Notes: generated by a model from the sequence alone, not told the origin. Shown: positions 28,311 through 37,577, counted from the first letter of the stretch. The stretch is 64,000 nt of DNA from Sinomonas mesophila (GCF_001999765.1 NZ_MTIC01000008.1:62001-126000); one strand, 5' to 3'. Made by a program: numbers and translations.

Positions 28311-29240
28311 TCAGTCGTTGCTGTTGAAGATGGCGAGGATGCGCAGGATCTCCGTGTAGAGCCAGACGAGCGTCACGGTCAGGCCGAATGCGGCCGTCCA
28401 CGCGTAGCGGCGCGGGGCGCCGGCGCGCACGCCCTCTTCGATGCTGTTGAAGTCGAAGATGAGCGAGATGGCGGCCAGGACCACGGCGAAGAGGCCCACG
28501 ATCACGCCGAGCGGGATGCCCATGACCTCGATGCCGCGCAGGCCCCATGGGCTTTCCACGGCGCCGAAGAGGACGAGGCCGAGGTTCACGAGGCTGAACG
28601 CGAGGTAGCCCACGATGGCGATGAGGAAGAACTTCATCAGGCCCGGCGTCGCGCGGACCTTGCCGCTCTTGTACAGGGCGAGGGTCACGCCCGTGACGAC
28701 GATCGTGCCGAGCACGGCCTGGAGGCCCACGCCGGGCGCGAACGCGTCGACGAGGCGTGTGAGGCCGCCGAGGAAGAGTCCCTCGAGCGCGGCGTAGGCG
28801 AGGATGAGGCCCGCGACAGGCTCGCGCTTGAACGAGTTCACGAGGGCCAGGACGAAGCCGCCGATCGCGCCGAGGACCATGAGGCCGAGGGCTGCCCCGA
28901 CCGGGACGGCGAGCGTCACAGCCGCGCCGAGGACCACGAGGCCCAGGCACGCGAGCGTCTTCATGATGACGTCGTCGTACGTCAGGCGGCCCGTCTCGAC
29001 CGGGCCGGCGGACGGCGCCTTGTAGAGCTGGTCGAGCTGCTCGGGCGTCATCTGCTGCCCGTACGGCGCCTGGCCGTAGGGCTGCTGCTGGCCATAGGGC
29101 TGCTGCTGGCCGTAGGGCTGCCCATACGGCTGCTGCCCGTAGGGCTGCTGGCCATACGGTGCGTGCGGAATGGGAGGCGCGGTGGCCACGGCCTCCTTGA
29201 AGTTCTTCCCCCGGAAGACCGGGTTGCCCCCAAATGCCAT
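28311..29240 (-). CDS. Bax inhibitor-1/YccA family membrane protein
   Basis: A 309-residue protein with a cytoplasmic N-terminus made of PYGQQ repeats (residues ~28-63) and about seven helices of the BI-1/YccA family from residue ~92. The late conserved Asp region is visible as LAAISLIFDFNSIEEGVRAGAP, near the end where BI-1 proteins hold their pH-sensing Asp pair. YccA relatives interact with FtsH proteases; the role here is unknown. ATG 29240 follows AAGGAG at 7 nt. Confidence 0.88.
   Translation of the reverse strand: MAFGGNPVFRGKNFKEAVATAPPIPHAPYGQQPYGQQPYGQPYGQQQPYGQQQPYGQAPYGQQMTPEQLDQLYKAPSAGPVETGRLTYDDVIMKTLACLGLVVLGAAVTLAVPVGAALGLMVLGAIGGFVLALVNSFKREPVAGLILAYAALEGLFLGGLTRLVDAFAPGVGLQAVLGTIVVTGVTLALYKSGKVRATPGLMKFFLIAIVGYLAFSLVNLGLVLFGAVESPWGLRGIEVMGIPLGVIVGLFAVVLAAISLIFDFNSIEEGVRAGAPRRYAWTAAFGLTVTLVWLYTEILRILAIFNSND
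29052..29159 (-). repeat. PYGQQ-encoding repeat in the BI-1 gene
   Basis: Imperfect 12-18 bp units encode repeated PYGQ, PYGQQ and PYGQQQ in the cytoplasmic N-terminus, a low-complexity prion-like composition. Confidence 0.85.
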
Positions 29241-29360
29241 GTGTCGGCTCCTTGTCCACGGCCTGCGGGTGGGCAGGCACTCACTCGTGAGATTGCGAGA
29301 CGTTCTCGTGCGTCAACGCTACCAATGCCACGACCGGAGCGGGGCGAAAGTTCCCCGACG

Positions 29361-29398
29361 CTCCCCGGGATTCCCTAGGGCTCCCCGGGATTCCCTAG
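29361..29398 (+). repeat. Tandem 18-bp direct repeat with 20-bp period at the GroES-like promoter
   Basis: CTCCCCGGGATTCCCTAG occurs at 29361-29378 and again at 29381-29398. The last three bases of the second copy are the start of the -10 hexamer. Two tandem copies at two helical turns suggest a protein-binding site. Confidence 0.8.
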
Positions 29399-29401
29399 AA
29401 T
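29396..29401 (+). promoter_or_regulatory. -10 element of the GroES-like gene (leaderless)
   Basis: TAGAAT, 6 nt before GTG 29408, overlapping the second copy of the direct repeat. Confidence 0.6.
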
Positions 29402-29407
29402 GGTGCG

Positions 29408-29782
29408 GTGCCACGCGAAGAGTCCGCCGTCCGTACGCCAGCCCAGTCCCCCGCGGACGGGGGCCCGGCGCGGCTGCCCCTGCGCATGCTCCACGACAGG
29501 ATCCTCGTCGAGCTCGACCGCGAGGCCAGCGAGCGCCGTTCCGCCTCGGGCATCGTCATCCCGGCCACGGCCGTCCTCGGCAAGCGGCTCGCATGGGCGA
29601 CCGTCGTGGCCGCGGGGCCGAGCGTGCGCCAGGTCGCCCTGGGCGACAGGGTCCTCTTCGATCCCGAGGACCGCGCCGAGGTCGAGGTCGCGGCGCACGA
29701 CTACATCCTCCTGCGCGAGCGGGACCTCCACGCCGTCGCGGAGCGCGACGAGCCCTCGAGCTCCCTCGGCCTCTACCTCTGA
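29408..29782 (+). CDS. GroES-like (Cpn10 fold) protein
   Basis: A 124-residue protein whose middle matches the Cpn10 beta-barrel: LRMLHDRILVELD near residue 28, SGIVIPATA, then AAGPSVRQVALGDRVLFDPED and a C-terminal DYILLRERDLHAV. It lacks the classic GroES mobile-loop sequence, has a disordered N-terminus, and no groEL is adjacent. It is therefore a GroES paralogue rather than the main co-chaperonin; the partner is unknown. Confidence 0.75.
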   Translation: MPREESAVRTPAQSPADGGPARLPLRMLHDRILVELDREASERRSASGIVIPATAVLGKRLAWATVVAAGPSVRQVALGDRVLFDPEDRAEVEVAAHDYILLRERDLHAVAERDEPSSSLGLYL

Positions 29783-30083
29783 GCCTCCTCTACCTCTGAG
29801 GCTTCCGCGGACGGCGTCCCGCCCCCAAGGGTTAGCGCCCAGCCTCCGTTTCCCGCGATTCGTTAGGCCCGGCTACGCCTCAGCGCAGGCTGGGCTCCAC
29901 AGTTGTTACCGGATCGCGATCTAGCGCGGGCCCATGCCCTCATCCCATGAGGTTTACCGCGAGTAACATGACGTTCCAACGGGTGAGCCGTATCACACCC
30001 AGGGGGTCGATGCGGCGCGCCCGCCGCACCGAACGCAGGCTGGCCACGGCCAGCAGAACCCCCGGGAAGACGGAGGCCCCTAC
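29783..30083. other. Intergenic region upstream of livH
   Basis: About 300 bp without a convincing gene. It holds a 9-bp inverted repeat (29837-29845 with 29887-29895), a possible terminator for the GroES-like gene, and a CRP-like palindrome at 29982-29997. A weak promoter candidate ATGACG (29968-29973), 17 bp, TATCAC (29991-29996) overlaps that palindrome. Confidence 0.5.
29982..29997. promoter_or_regulatory. CRP-like palindrome upstream of livH
   Basis: GTGA (29983-29986), six bases, TCAC (29993-29996) match the core of CRP/GlxR-type cAMP receptor sites. It lies about 90 bp before livH and overlaps a possible -10. Confidence 0.35.
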
Positions 30084-31424
30084 GTGAAAAGCACAGCCCT
30101 GGCCGCCCATCCGCCGCGTACGCCGCGGATGCTCGTGGCCGCAGGCGCCCTCCTCGGCGCCATCCTTGCAGTGCTGTTGGCGCTGGCACCGGCGGCCGTG
30201 GCGACAACCACGCCCTCCCCGTCCCCCAGCCCCTCACCGACCCAGTTCCAGAACACCATCACGGGCTTCCTGCGCAACGAGGGGCAGCCGCTCTCCGGCG
30301 TCGAGATCAAGGTCTCCGGCGAGGGCTTCGAGGGAACAGCGACCTCCACCCAGAACGGCTCGTGGTCCATCGGCGTCCCCACCCAGGGCACCTACACGCT
30401 CGAACTCGACGAGTCCACGCTCCCGCAGGGCATCAAGCTCGCCGAGGGGCAGGAGAACCCCAGGACGGTGACCTTCACCGGGACCTCGAACGTGAGCTCG
30501 ATCTTCACCTTCGGCAGGGGCATCCAGATCGTCCAGGCGGACTTCGGGCAGCAGCTGCTCAACCGCCTCGTCGCTGGACTGAGCTTCGGGCTCCTGCTCG
30601 CCCTGGCCGCCGTCGGGCTCTCCCTCATCTTCGGGACCACGGGCCTGACCAATTTCGGCCACGGCGAGATGGTCACCCTCGGGGCCGTGGCCGTGTTCAG
30701 CCTCAGCGCGGCAGGCCTGCCCTTCTGGCTGGCGATCCTGCTCGCGCTCGCGGGCAGCGCCGCGTACGGCTACATCCAGGACGCCGGGCTCTGGAAGCCC
30801 CTGCGGCGACGCGGCACGGGCCTCGTGCCCATGATGATCGTCAGCATCGGCCTCGCCCTCGCGGTCCGCTACGTCATCCTCCTGTTCTTCGGCGGCTCGA
30901 CCCAGCAGCTGCCCTATGCGCAGAGCCCGGACATCCAGCTCGGGCCGATCTCGATCTCGCCGAACAACCTCTGGTCGCTGCTCATCTCGGCGATCGTCAT
31001 CGGCGCGATCGGCTTCGTCCTGCTCAAGACCCGCCTCGGGAAGGCCACGCGGGCCGTCGCGGACAACCCCGCGCTCGCCGCGGCGTCAGGCATCGACGTC
31101 GATGGCGTCATCCGGCTCGTGTGGGTCACGGGCGGCCTGCTCGCGGGCCTCGGCGGCATCCTCTGGGCGTACTACCGCCCCGGCGTGAACTTCGAGATGG
31201 GGCAGCAGATCCTCCTCATGATGTTCGCCGGCGTGACCCTCGGGGGCCTCGGAACCATCTTCGGCGCGCTCGTCGGCTCGGTCATCGTCGGCGTCTTCGT
31301 CGAGCTCACGACGGTCTTCGGGCTCACGGCCGACCTCAAGTACGTCGGCGCCCTCGTGATCATGATCGTCGTGCTCCTCTTCCGGCCGCAGGGCATCCTC
31401 GGCCGCCGCGAGCGAGTGGGCTGA
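30084..31424 (+). CDS. livH: LivH-type ABC permease fused to an extracytoplasmic beta-sandwich domain
   Basis: A 446-residue inner-membrane permease of the branched-chain amino acid (HAAT) ABC family. Residues 1-45 form a signal/anchor followed by a PSPSPSP linker. Residues ~55-140 look like a carboxypeptidase-regulatory-like (transthyretin-type) domain (ITGFLRNEGQPLSGVEIKV; GSWSIGVPTQGTYTLELDES). The permease begins near residue 155 (LLNRLVAGLSFGLLLALAAVGLSLIFG) with the family GHGEMVTLGA. Ordinary LivH is about 300 residues and lacks the first part. GTG 30084 has GGAGG at 8 nt. It is the first gene of livHMGF. Confidence 0.9.
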   Translation: MKSTALAAHPPRTPRMLVAAGALLGAILAVLLALAPAAVATTTPSPSPSPSPTQFQNTITGFLRNEGQPLSGVEIKVSGEGFEGTATSTQNGSWSIGVPTQGTYTLELDESTLPQGIKLAEGQENPRTVTFTGTSNVSSIFTFGRGIQIVQADFGQQLLNRLVAGLSFGLLLALAAVGLSLIFGTTGLTNFGHGEMVTLGAVAVFSLSAAGLPFWLAILLALAGSAAYGYIQDAGLWKPLRRRGTGLVPMMIVSIGLALAVRYVILLFFGGSTQQLPYAQSPDIQLGPISISPNNLWSLLISAIVIGAIGFVLLKTRLGKATRAVADNPALAAASGIDVDGVIRLVWVTGGLLAGLGGILWAYYRPGVNFEMGQQILLMMFAGVTLGGLGTIFGALVGSVIVGVFVELTTVFGLTADLKYVGALVIMIVVLLFRPQGILGRRERVG

Positions 31425-31435
31425 AGGAGGCTCCC

Positions 31436-32404
31436 ATGGACTACGGATTCGTTCTCAGCAGCGCCCTCGGGGAGATTGCAACCCCGACGACGGCGGCGTA
31501 CGCGCTGGCCGCGCTCGGCCTCGCCGTCCACTTCGGCTACTCCGGCCTTCTCAATTTCGGGCAGGCGGGCTTCATGGCGGTCGGCGCCTACGGGTTCGCG
31601 ATGACCACGATCCACTTCGGGGCGAGCTTCTGGATAGGGCTCCTCGTGGCCGTCGTGGCGTCGGTGGTCTTCGCGCTCATCCTCGGCATCCCGACGCTCC
31701 GGCTGCGCGCCGACTACCTCGCCATCGTGACCATCGCCGCAGCGGAGATCGTGCGCTACGTCGTCACAACCAACGCCCTGACCGACGTGACGGGGTCGGC
31801 TGACGGCCTTGCGGCGTTCCGCGAGGACTTCCTGCGCCTCAACCCGTTCCCCGAGGGGAACTACCTCGGCTACAGCAGCAACGACTTCTTCTACCGCTTC
31901 TTCGGCTGGGGCATCGTGATCGTCGCCTGCATCGCCATGTGGCTCCTCATGCGGAGCCCGTGGGGCCGGGTCCTCAAGGGCATCCGGGAGGACGAGCTGG
32001 CCGTCCGCTCGCTCGGCAAGAACGTGTACAAGTACAAGATGCAGGCCCTCATGATCGGCGGCATCCTCGGGGCCTTCGCGGGCATGATCTTCACGCTCCC
32101 GCGTGACGTCGTCCAGCCCGGCAACTATGGCACCGAGCTCACGTTCTTCCTGTGGACGTGCCTGCTCCTGGGTGGCATGTCCACGATCCTGGGCCCCGTG
32201 GCGGGGGCGATGATCTTCTGGGTCGTCCTGTCCCTGACCCAGGGGCTCCTCACGGGCCTCATCGAGTCGGGCGCCGTCACGTGGCTCTCGACGACCCAGG
32301 CCGGGCAGCTCCGCTACGTCCTCGTGGGCGTGGCGCTCATGCTGCTGATGATCTTCCGGCCGCAGGGCGTGTTCGGCAACAAGAAGGAGCTGGCATTCGC
32401 ATGA
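31436..32404 (+). CDS. livM: LivM-type ABC permease
   Basis: The second permease of the HAAT-family importer, 322 residues, with about eight to ten helices. Family landmarks: FGYSGLLNFGQAGFMAVGAYGFA near residue 35, LRLRADYLAIVTIAAAEIVRYV near residue 85, and the cytoplasmic coupling loop GRVLKGIREDELAVRSLGKNV near residue 180. ATG 31436 follows AAGGAGG. The stop overlaps livG (ATGA). Confidence 0.94.
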   Translation: MDYGFVLSSALGEIATPTTAAYALAALGLAVHFGYSGLLNFGQAGFMAVGAYGFAMTTIHFGASFWIGLLVAVVASVVFALILGIPTLRLRADYLAIVTIAAAEIVRYVVTTNALTDVTGSADGLAAFREDFLRLNPFPEGNYLGYSSNDFFYRFFGWGIVIVACIAMWLLMRSPWGRVLKGIREDELAVRSLGKNVYKYKMQALMIGGILGAFAGMIFTLPRDVVQPGNYGTELTFFLWTCLLLGGMSTILGPVAGAMIFWVVLSLTQGLLTGLIESGAVTWLSTTQAGQLRYVLVGVALMLLMIFRPQGVFGNKKELAFA

Positions 32405-33449
32405 GCAGCGCTGCAGAGTCCCCGCGGTCCGCGGGAAGCACGGAGCCCGAGGGCGTCCCGGACCACATGACGGACACCCGGCCCATCGCCACCGGGCCTG
32501 CTGGCCCCGGCTGCAAGAAGCGGGACCCGATCGTCGTCATGGACAACGTGAGCCGCAGCTTCGGCGGCATCAACGCCGTCGACGTCGAACATCTCGAAAT
32601 CCCGCGGCACAAGATCACCGCCCTCATCGGCCCCAACGGCGCGGGCAAGACCACGCTCTTCAACCTGCTCACAGGCTTCGACACGCCCAACAGCGGCAGG
32701 TGGCAGTTCGAGGGCAACAACCTCGCGGGCGTCTCCTCGTACAAGGTCGCGAGGATGGGCATGATTCGCACGTTCCAGCTGACAAAGGTCATGGGCAAGC
32801 TCACGGTCATGGAGAACATGCGGCTCGGCGGCTCGGCCCAGCCGGGCGAGAGGCTCCGCAACGCCCTCTTCCGCGGCATCTGGGGCTCGCGGGAAAAGGA
32901 GATCACGGCCCACGCGGAGATGCTCTTGGCCAAGTTCAAGCTCGACGCGAAGCGGGATGACTACGCGGCCTCGCTCTCGGGCGGGCAGCGCAAGCTCCTC
33001 GAGATGGCGCGCTCGCTCATGGCAGACCCCAAATTGGTCATGCTCGACGAGCCTATGGCCGGCGTCAACCCCGCTCTCACTCAGAGCCTCCTGGACCACA
33101 TCAAGGGCCTCAAGGCGGAGGGCATGACGGTCCTCTTCGTCGAGCACGACATGCAGGTGGTCCGGCACATCGCTGACTGGGTCGTCGTCATGGCCGAAGG
33201 CAAGATCGTGGCCGAGGGCCCGCCGGGCGAGGTCATGCGCGACCAGGCCGTCATCGACGCCTACCTCGGCGCCCACCACGAGGTCGACCTCGGCGCCGCG
33301 GGCGGCGTCAAGGCCCTCGAGGAGGAGCTCGCCCTGGACGAAGAGTCCATCGTCGGCACGGAGGACGCAGGGATCATCGCCCCCGAGGCGGTCCTCGGCG
33401 ACGCCGAGGTGCTCCATGTGGACACCGAGAAGCGCGAGGAGGGCAGCAG

Positions 33450-33453
<4 letters not shown>
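32401..33453 (+). CDS. livG: LivG-type ABC transporter ATPase
   Basis: One of the two ATPases energising the importer, 350 residues. Walker A is LIGPNGAGKTTLFNLL (residue ~80), the signature ASLSGGQRKLLEMARSL, Walker B LVMLDEPMAGVNP and switch His in LFVEHDMQVV. It carries a ~40-residue N-terminal extension and an unusual acidic C-terminal tail of ~55 residues (VKALEEELALDEESIVG onwards) after the family end at DAYLG. The tail's role is unknown. It is coupled to livM by ATGA and to livF by GTGA. Confidence 0.94.
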
Positions 33454-34292
<839 letters not shown>

Positions 34293-34303
34293 CGCTGACA
34301 CGG

Positions 34304-34340
34304 GGAAGGCCCCGGATCCCTCACGGGACCGGGGCCTTCC
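34304..34340. terminator. Bidirectional terminator between livF and livK
   Basis: A 12-bp perfect stem (34304-34315 with 34329-34340), extended inward by four more pairs past a bulged A, with a TCAC loop. It separates the convergent livHMGF operon and the binding-protein gene. Confidence 0.85.
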
Positions 34341-34370
34341 TCTGCGTGCTGTCCCTCTCGGCCGAGGCGA

Positions 34371-35726
34371 CTAGCCCAGCTTGCCGAATTCGGACTTGAT
34401 CGGCTTGTTCTTGTTGTCCTCGCCGAACTCGTAGATGCCGATGAACGCCTCGGAGGGGTCGCCCGCATCCGTGAACGAGATCGGCCCGGAGTAGCCGTCG
34501 TAGTCGATGTCCTTGCCTTCGCGCAGGAGCGTGACGCACGAGGCGAAGCCCGTGCACTTCTCCCCGCCCTGGGACACCGCCTTGAGCTGCTGGGCGATGT
34601 CCGTGCCATCGACGCTCTTGGCCGCCTCGGAGGCGAGGGCGATGACGTTGACGGCGTCATAGGACTCGCCGGCGTAGTTGTAGTCCCTGAGCGCCGGGTC
34701 GATCTCCCTGAGGGCCGCCTGGAAGTCCGCCTTGGCGAACGTGCCCGGCTGCGTGCCGTGCGCGCCCACAAGCGTTCCGGGCTGGAAGTCCTTGCTGTAG
34801 TCGAGGGTATTGCCGTCCACGAGGAACAGCTGGTTGCCCTTGATGCCCTTGCCCGTCAGGAGCGGCAGGATCTGCTTGGCCTCGTCGAAGCTGATGACCG
34901 CGACCGCGTCGGGCTTCGCCGCGAGGACCTTGTCGACCTGCGTGCTGAACTGTGAGTCACCCGTGTTGTACAGCTCGGCCGCGACGACCTTGCCGCCGGC
35001 GCCCTCGAAGGCCTCGGTGACCGTCCTCTGCAGGCTCGTGCCGTAGGCGTCGTTCAGGACGATCATGCCGAGGGTCTGCACGCCGCACGAGGCGATGTAG
35101 TTGCCCAGGACGCGGCCCTGGAGGACGTCCGAGGGGGCGGTGCGCCAGTAGAGGCCCTTGTCGTCCCACGTCGTGAGGTCGGTTCCGGTGTTGGCCGGGG
35201 ACATCTGCACGACCCCGGCGCCGGTGATCTGGTTGATCACGGTGCGCGTGACGGACGACGACGCCGCGCCGACGATCGCGCCCACGTCCTGGCCGAGCAG
35301 GTTGGTCACCGACTGGGTCGCGAGGTCGGTCTTGGTGTCGCCGGAGTCGCGGTGGATGACCTCGACCGGGTGGCCGAGCACGCCGCCGACGTCGTTGATG
35401 CGCTTGATGGCGTAGTTCACCCCGGCGATCTCGGGCGGGCCGAGGAACGCGAGGTTGCCGGTGACCGGCAGGAGCGAACCGATCTTCAGCGGCGTCTCGG
35501 ACGTGGTCGTCGCAGCCGGGACGCTCGTGGGCTCCGCCGGAGACGTGCCGGCGCCGACCGGTTCAGAGGGCACGGGGCAGGCGACCCCCGCGGGAGCCGC
35601 GGTCGTGGTACCTGTGCCGGGCGGAGTTCCCGTAGGGCCTCCGCATGCGGTGGCCAAGAGAGCGACTCCCATTCCGAGCGCGGTCAGCTTCCCGGCTCGC
35701 GGCAGTGCCGAATGACGTGGAATCAT
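34371..35726 (-). CDS. LivJ/LivK-type substrate-binding lipoprotein
   Basis: The probable extracellular receptor for the adjacent importer, 451 residues. A signal peptide ends in the lipobox LLATACGG (Cys at residue ~29), followed by a Thr/Pro/Ala-rich linker. The periplasmic-binding-protein fold type I then starts with LKIGSLLPVTGNLAFLGPPE and contains VGAASSSVTRTVINQITGAG and GYSGPISFTDAGD. ATG 35726 has GGAGGAG at 7-8 nt. The substrate (branched-chain amino acids, amides or others) cannot be told. It is transcribed towards livF, separately from the permease operon. Confidence 0.92.
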   Translation of the reverse strand: MIPRHSALPRAGKLTALGMGVALLATACGGPTGTPPGTGTTTAAPAGVACPVPSEPVGAGTSPAEPTSVPAATTTSETPLKIGSLLPVTGNLAFLGPPEIAGVNYAIKRINDVGGVLGHPVEVIHRDSGDTKTDLATQSVTNLLGQDVGAIVGAASSSVTRTVINQITGAGVVQMSPANTGTDLTTWDDKGLYWRTAPSDVLQGRVLGNYIASCGVQTLGMIVLNDAYGTSLQRTVTEAFEGAGGKVVAAELYNTGDSQFSTQVDKVLAAKPDAVAVISFDEAKQILPLLTGKGIKGNQLFLVDGNTLDYSKDFQPGTLVGAHGTQPGTFAKADFQAALREIDPALRDYNYAGESYDAVNVIALASEAAKSVDGTDIAQQLKAVSQGGEKCTGFASCVTLLREGKDIDYDGYSGPISFTDAGDPSEAFIGIYEFGEDNKNKPIKSEFGKLG

Positions 35727-35876
35727 GCGTATTCTCCTCCATGGGAGGGCAGCACCCCCCCGGATGCGAATCACAGGTGTCTCCTGATGGACACAGGCTA
35801 ATTGAACGCTTAACCCTGAATACAGTGCTTCAGGTCACATCCTTGTAACGGCTCCTTGTGGGGGCTACGCATGCGT

Positions 35877-35911
35877 AACGGCCCGCTCCCCCGGGGCGGG
35901 AACGGGCCGTT
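35877..35911 (-). terminator. Hairpin downstream of tRNA-Leu
   Basis: A 9-bp outer stem (35877-35885 with 35903-35911) with further internal pairing of CTCCC and GGCGGG follows the 3' end of the tRNA by 8 nt. Confidence 0.7.
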
Positions 35912-35919
35912 TGACGCAG

Positions 35920-35993
35920 TGCCCCAGCAGGGACTCGAACCCTGACTGAGCGGATTTTAAGTCCGCTGCCTCTGCCGATTGGGCTACTGGGGC
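35920..35993 (-). tRNA. tRNA-Leu(UAA), 74 nt, with short variable loop
   Basis: Cloverleaf on the minus strand: 7-bp acceptor GCCCCAG/CTGGGGC with discriminator A, D arm with a 3-bp stem and GG in the loop, anticodon stem GCGGA/TCCGC with loop CTTAAAA (anticodon TAA), variable loop TCAGT of only 5 nt, and T arm CAGGG-TTCGAGT-CCCTG. CCA is not encoded. The anticodon reads UUA, a rare codon in GC-rich genomes. Bacterial tRNA-Leu normally has a long variable arm (about 85 nt in total), so this is a class I-shaped molecule with a Leu anticodon. Confidence 0.9.
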
Positions 35994-36045
35994 GCGCATC
36001 CAGCCTACCGGCCCTGGGCACCCGAGGGGGCTGGCGGCGGGGAGG

Positions 36046-36091
36046 ACGACGGCGGCCGCCGCCTCGAGCGTGAGGCGACGGCCGCCGTCGT
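36046..36091. terminator. Hairpin downstream of ndh
   Basis: A 13-bp perfect stem (36046-36058 with 36079-36091), one mismatch, then six more inner pairs and the loop GAGCGT. The outer stem core ACGACGGCGGCCG is the same as in the hairpin after fumC. Confidence 0.8.
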
Positions 36092-36125
36092 GGATGCCGT
36101 GGAAACGGGTGCCAGGCTCCTTGGC

Positions 36126-37565
36126 CTAGGCGCCGACCTTCTCCTTCTCCGGCGCGCTGGCGGGAACCGGAGCGGGGGCCGCGGCGGCCGGCTTGGGCGC
36201 CGGGCTGGCAGCCGCCTCGAAGGCCGCCCGCGGGTTGTCGAGGCCCTGCAGCGGGGTCGTGTCGCGGCCGACGAAGAGCGAGGAGAACCAGTCGAGGACA
36301 ACGCGGAGCTTGCGCTCGAAGGTCGGGATCGCCATGCCGTGGTAGCCGCGGTGGGCGAGCCACGCGAGCGGGCCCTTGAGGCCGATCCGGCCCACGAGGT
36401 TGATGTTCGCGACGCCCTTCCAGGGCCCGAAACCCGCGACGGCGCCGAGGTTCTTGTGCTTGTAGTCGCCCATCGGCTTGTCCCAGCGGGAGGCCCACAG
36501 GTTCTTCGCGAGCTGCTGGGCCTGGCGCAGGGCGTGCTGCGCGTTGGGGACGCACGTGCCGTCCGGGAGGCCCAGGCCGGTGAGGTCCGGGACGGCGGCG
36601 ATGTCGCCGGCGGCCCACGCGTTGTCGACGATTCCCTCGTCGCCGGCGATGCGCAGGTCGGGAAGGACCCGGACGCGGCCGCGCGGCTCGAGCGGGAAGT
36701 CGGTCGAGCGGACCATGGGGTTGGCCTGGACGCCGGCGGTCCAGATGAGCGTGTCGGCCTCGAACTCGTCGGCCGGGGACTTGTCCGGCATGTTGATGAG
36801 CTTGAGGGCGCCCTCGGCGCTCGCGAGGGACGTGTTGAGAAGGACCTCGACGCCGCGGCTCTGGAGGTGCTCGACGACCCACTCGGCCTGCTCGGCGGTG
36901 ACCTCGGGCATGATGCGGCCCATGGCCTCGACCAGGACGAAGCGGACCTCCTCCTGGCGGACGCGGCCGTTGTTGCGCACGGCCTCGCGGGCGAGGTCCT
37001 CGAGCTCGGCGATGGTCTCGATGCCGGCGAAGCCGCCGCCGACGACGACGAAGGTCAGCGCGCGACGGCGCTCGGCCGGGTCGGTCGCGGTCGAGGCGAA
37101 CTCGATGCGCTCCATGACCTGGTTGCGCAGCGCCACGGCCTCCTCGATCGTCTTGTTGCCGATGCCCTTCTCGGCCAGGCCGGGGATCGGGAACGTGCGC
37201 GTGATGGCGCCCGCAGCGAGGACGACGTCGACGTAGGGGATCTCGACCGAGCCCTGCCCGCCCGGCAGCGCCACGACGGCCTTGCGGTTCGCGTGGTCGA
37301 TGGCCGTCACGGAGCCCTGGATCACCTCGGACTCCTTGAGGTGCTCGCGGAGCGAGACGACGGCGTGGCGCGCCTCGATGTTGCCGCCGGCCACCTCGGG
37401 CAGGAACGGCTGGTACGTCATGTAGGGAAGCGGATCCACGACCGTGACGATGCCGCCGGCCGTGGCGATCTTCTTCTGGAGGTTGAGGGCCACGTAGAGG
37501 CCGACGTAGCCGCCACCGACGACGAGGACGCGGGGGCGGTCGACAAGCTGGAGCGAGGAAGGCAT
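36126..37565 (-). CDS. ndh: Type II NADH dehydrogenase
   Basis: Non-proton-pumping NADH:quinone oxidoreductase on the cytoplasmic membrane face. The 479-residue flavoprotein has two dinucleotide-binding motifs: RVLVVGGGYVGLYVAL (FAD, residue ~12) and TFVVVGGGFAGIETIAEL (NADH, ~173), plus YMTYQPFLPEVAGG near the flavin, VWAAGDIAAVP-like NAWAAGDIAAVPDL and the C-terminal amphipathic membrane-anchor region. A Pro/Ala-rich tail follows. The leaderless promoter is overlaid by a Rex-like operator, so repression at low NADH/NAD+ ratio is likely. Confidence 0.95.
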   Translation of the reverse strand: MPSSLQLVDRPRVLVVGGGYVGLYVALNLQKKIATAGGIVTVVDPLPYMTYQPFLPEVAGGNIEARHAVVSLREHLKESEVIQGSVTAIDHANRKAVVALPGGQGSVEIPYVDVVLAAGAITRTFPIPGLAEKGIGNKTIEEAVALRNQVMERIEFASTATDPAERRRALTFVVVGGGFAGIETIAELEDLAREAVRNNGRVRQEEVRFVLVEAMGRIMPEVTAEQAEWVVEHLQSRGVEVLLNTSLASAEGALKLINMPDKSPADEFEADTLIWTAGVQANPMVRSTDFPLEPRGRVRVLPDLRIAGDEGIVDNAWAAGDIAAVPDLTGLGLPDGTCVPNAQHALRQAQQLAKNLWASRWDKPMGDYKHKNLGAVAGFGPWKGVANINLVGRIGLKGPLAWLAHRGYHGMAIPTFERKLRVVLDWFSSLFVGRDTTPLQGLDNPRAAFEAAASPAPKPAAAAPAPVPASAPEKEKVGA

Positions 37566-37571
37566 GGCCTA

Positions 37572-37577
37572 AGCGTA
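37572..37577 (-). promoter_or_regulatory. -10 element of ndh (leaderless)
   Basis: TACGCT on the minus strand, 6 nt before ATG 37565. Confidence 0.6.

Noticed and set aside
35920-35993. tRNA pseudogene
   Set aside because: All stems pair well, the T loop and D-loop GG are intact, and a terminator hairpin follows; the gene looks functional despite its short variable loop.
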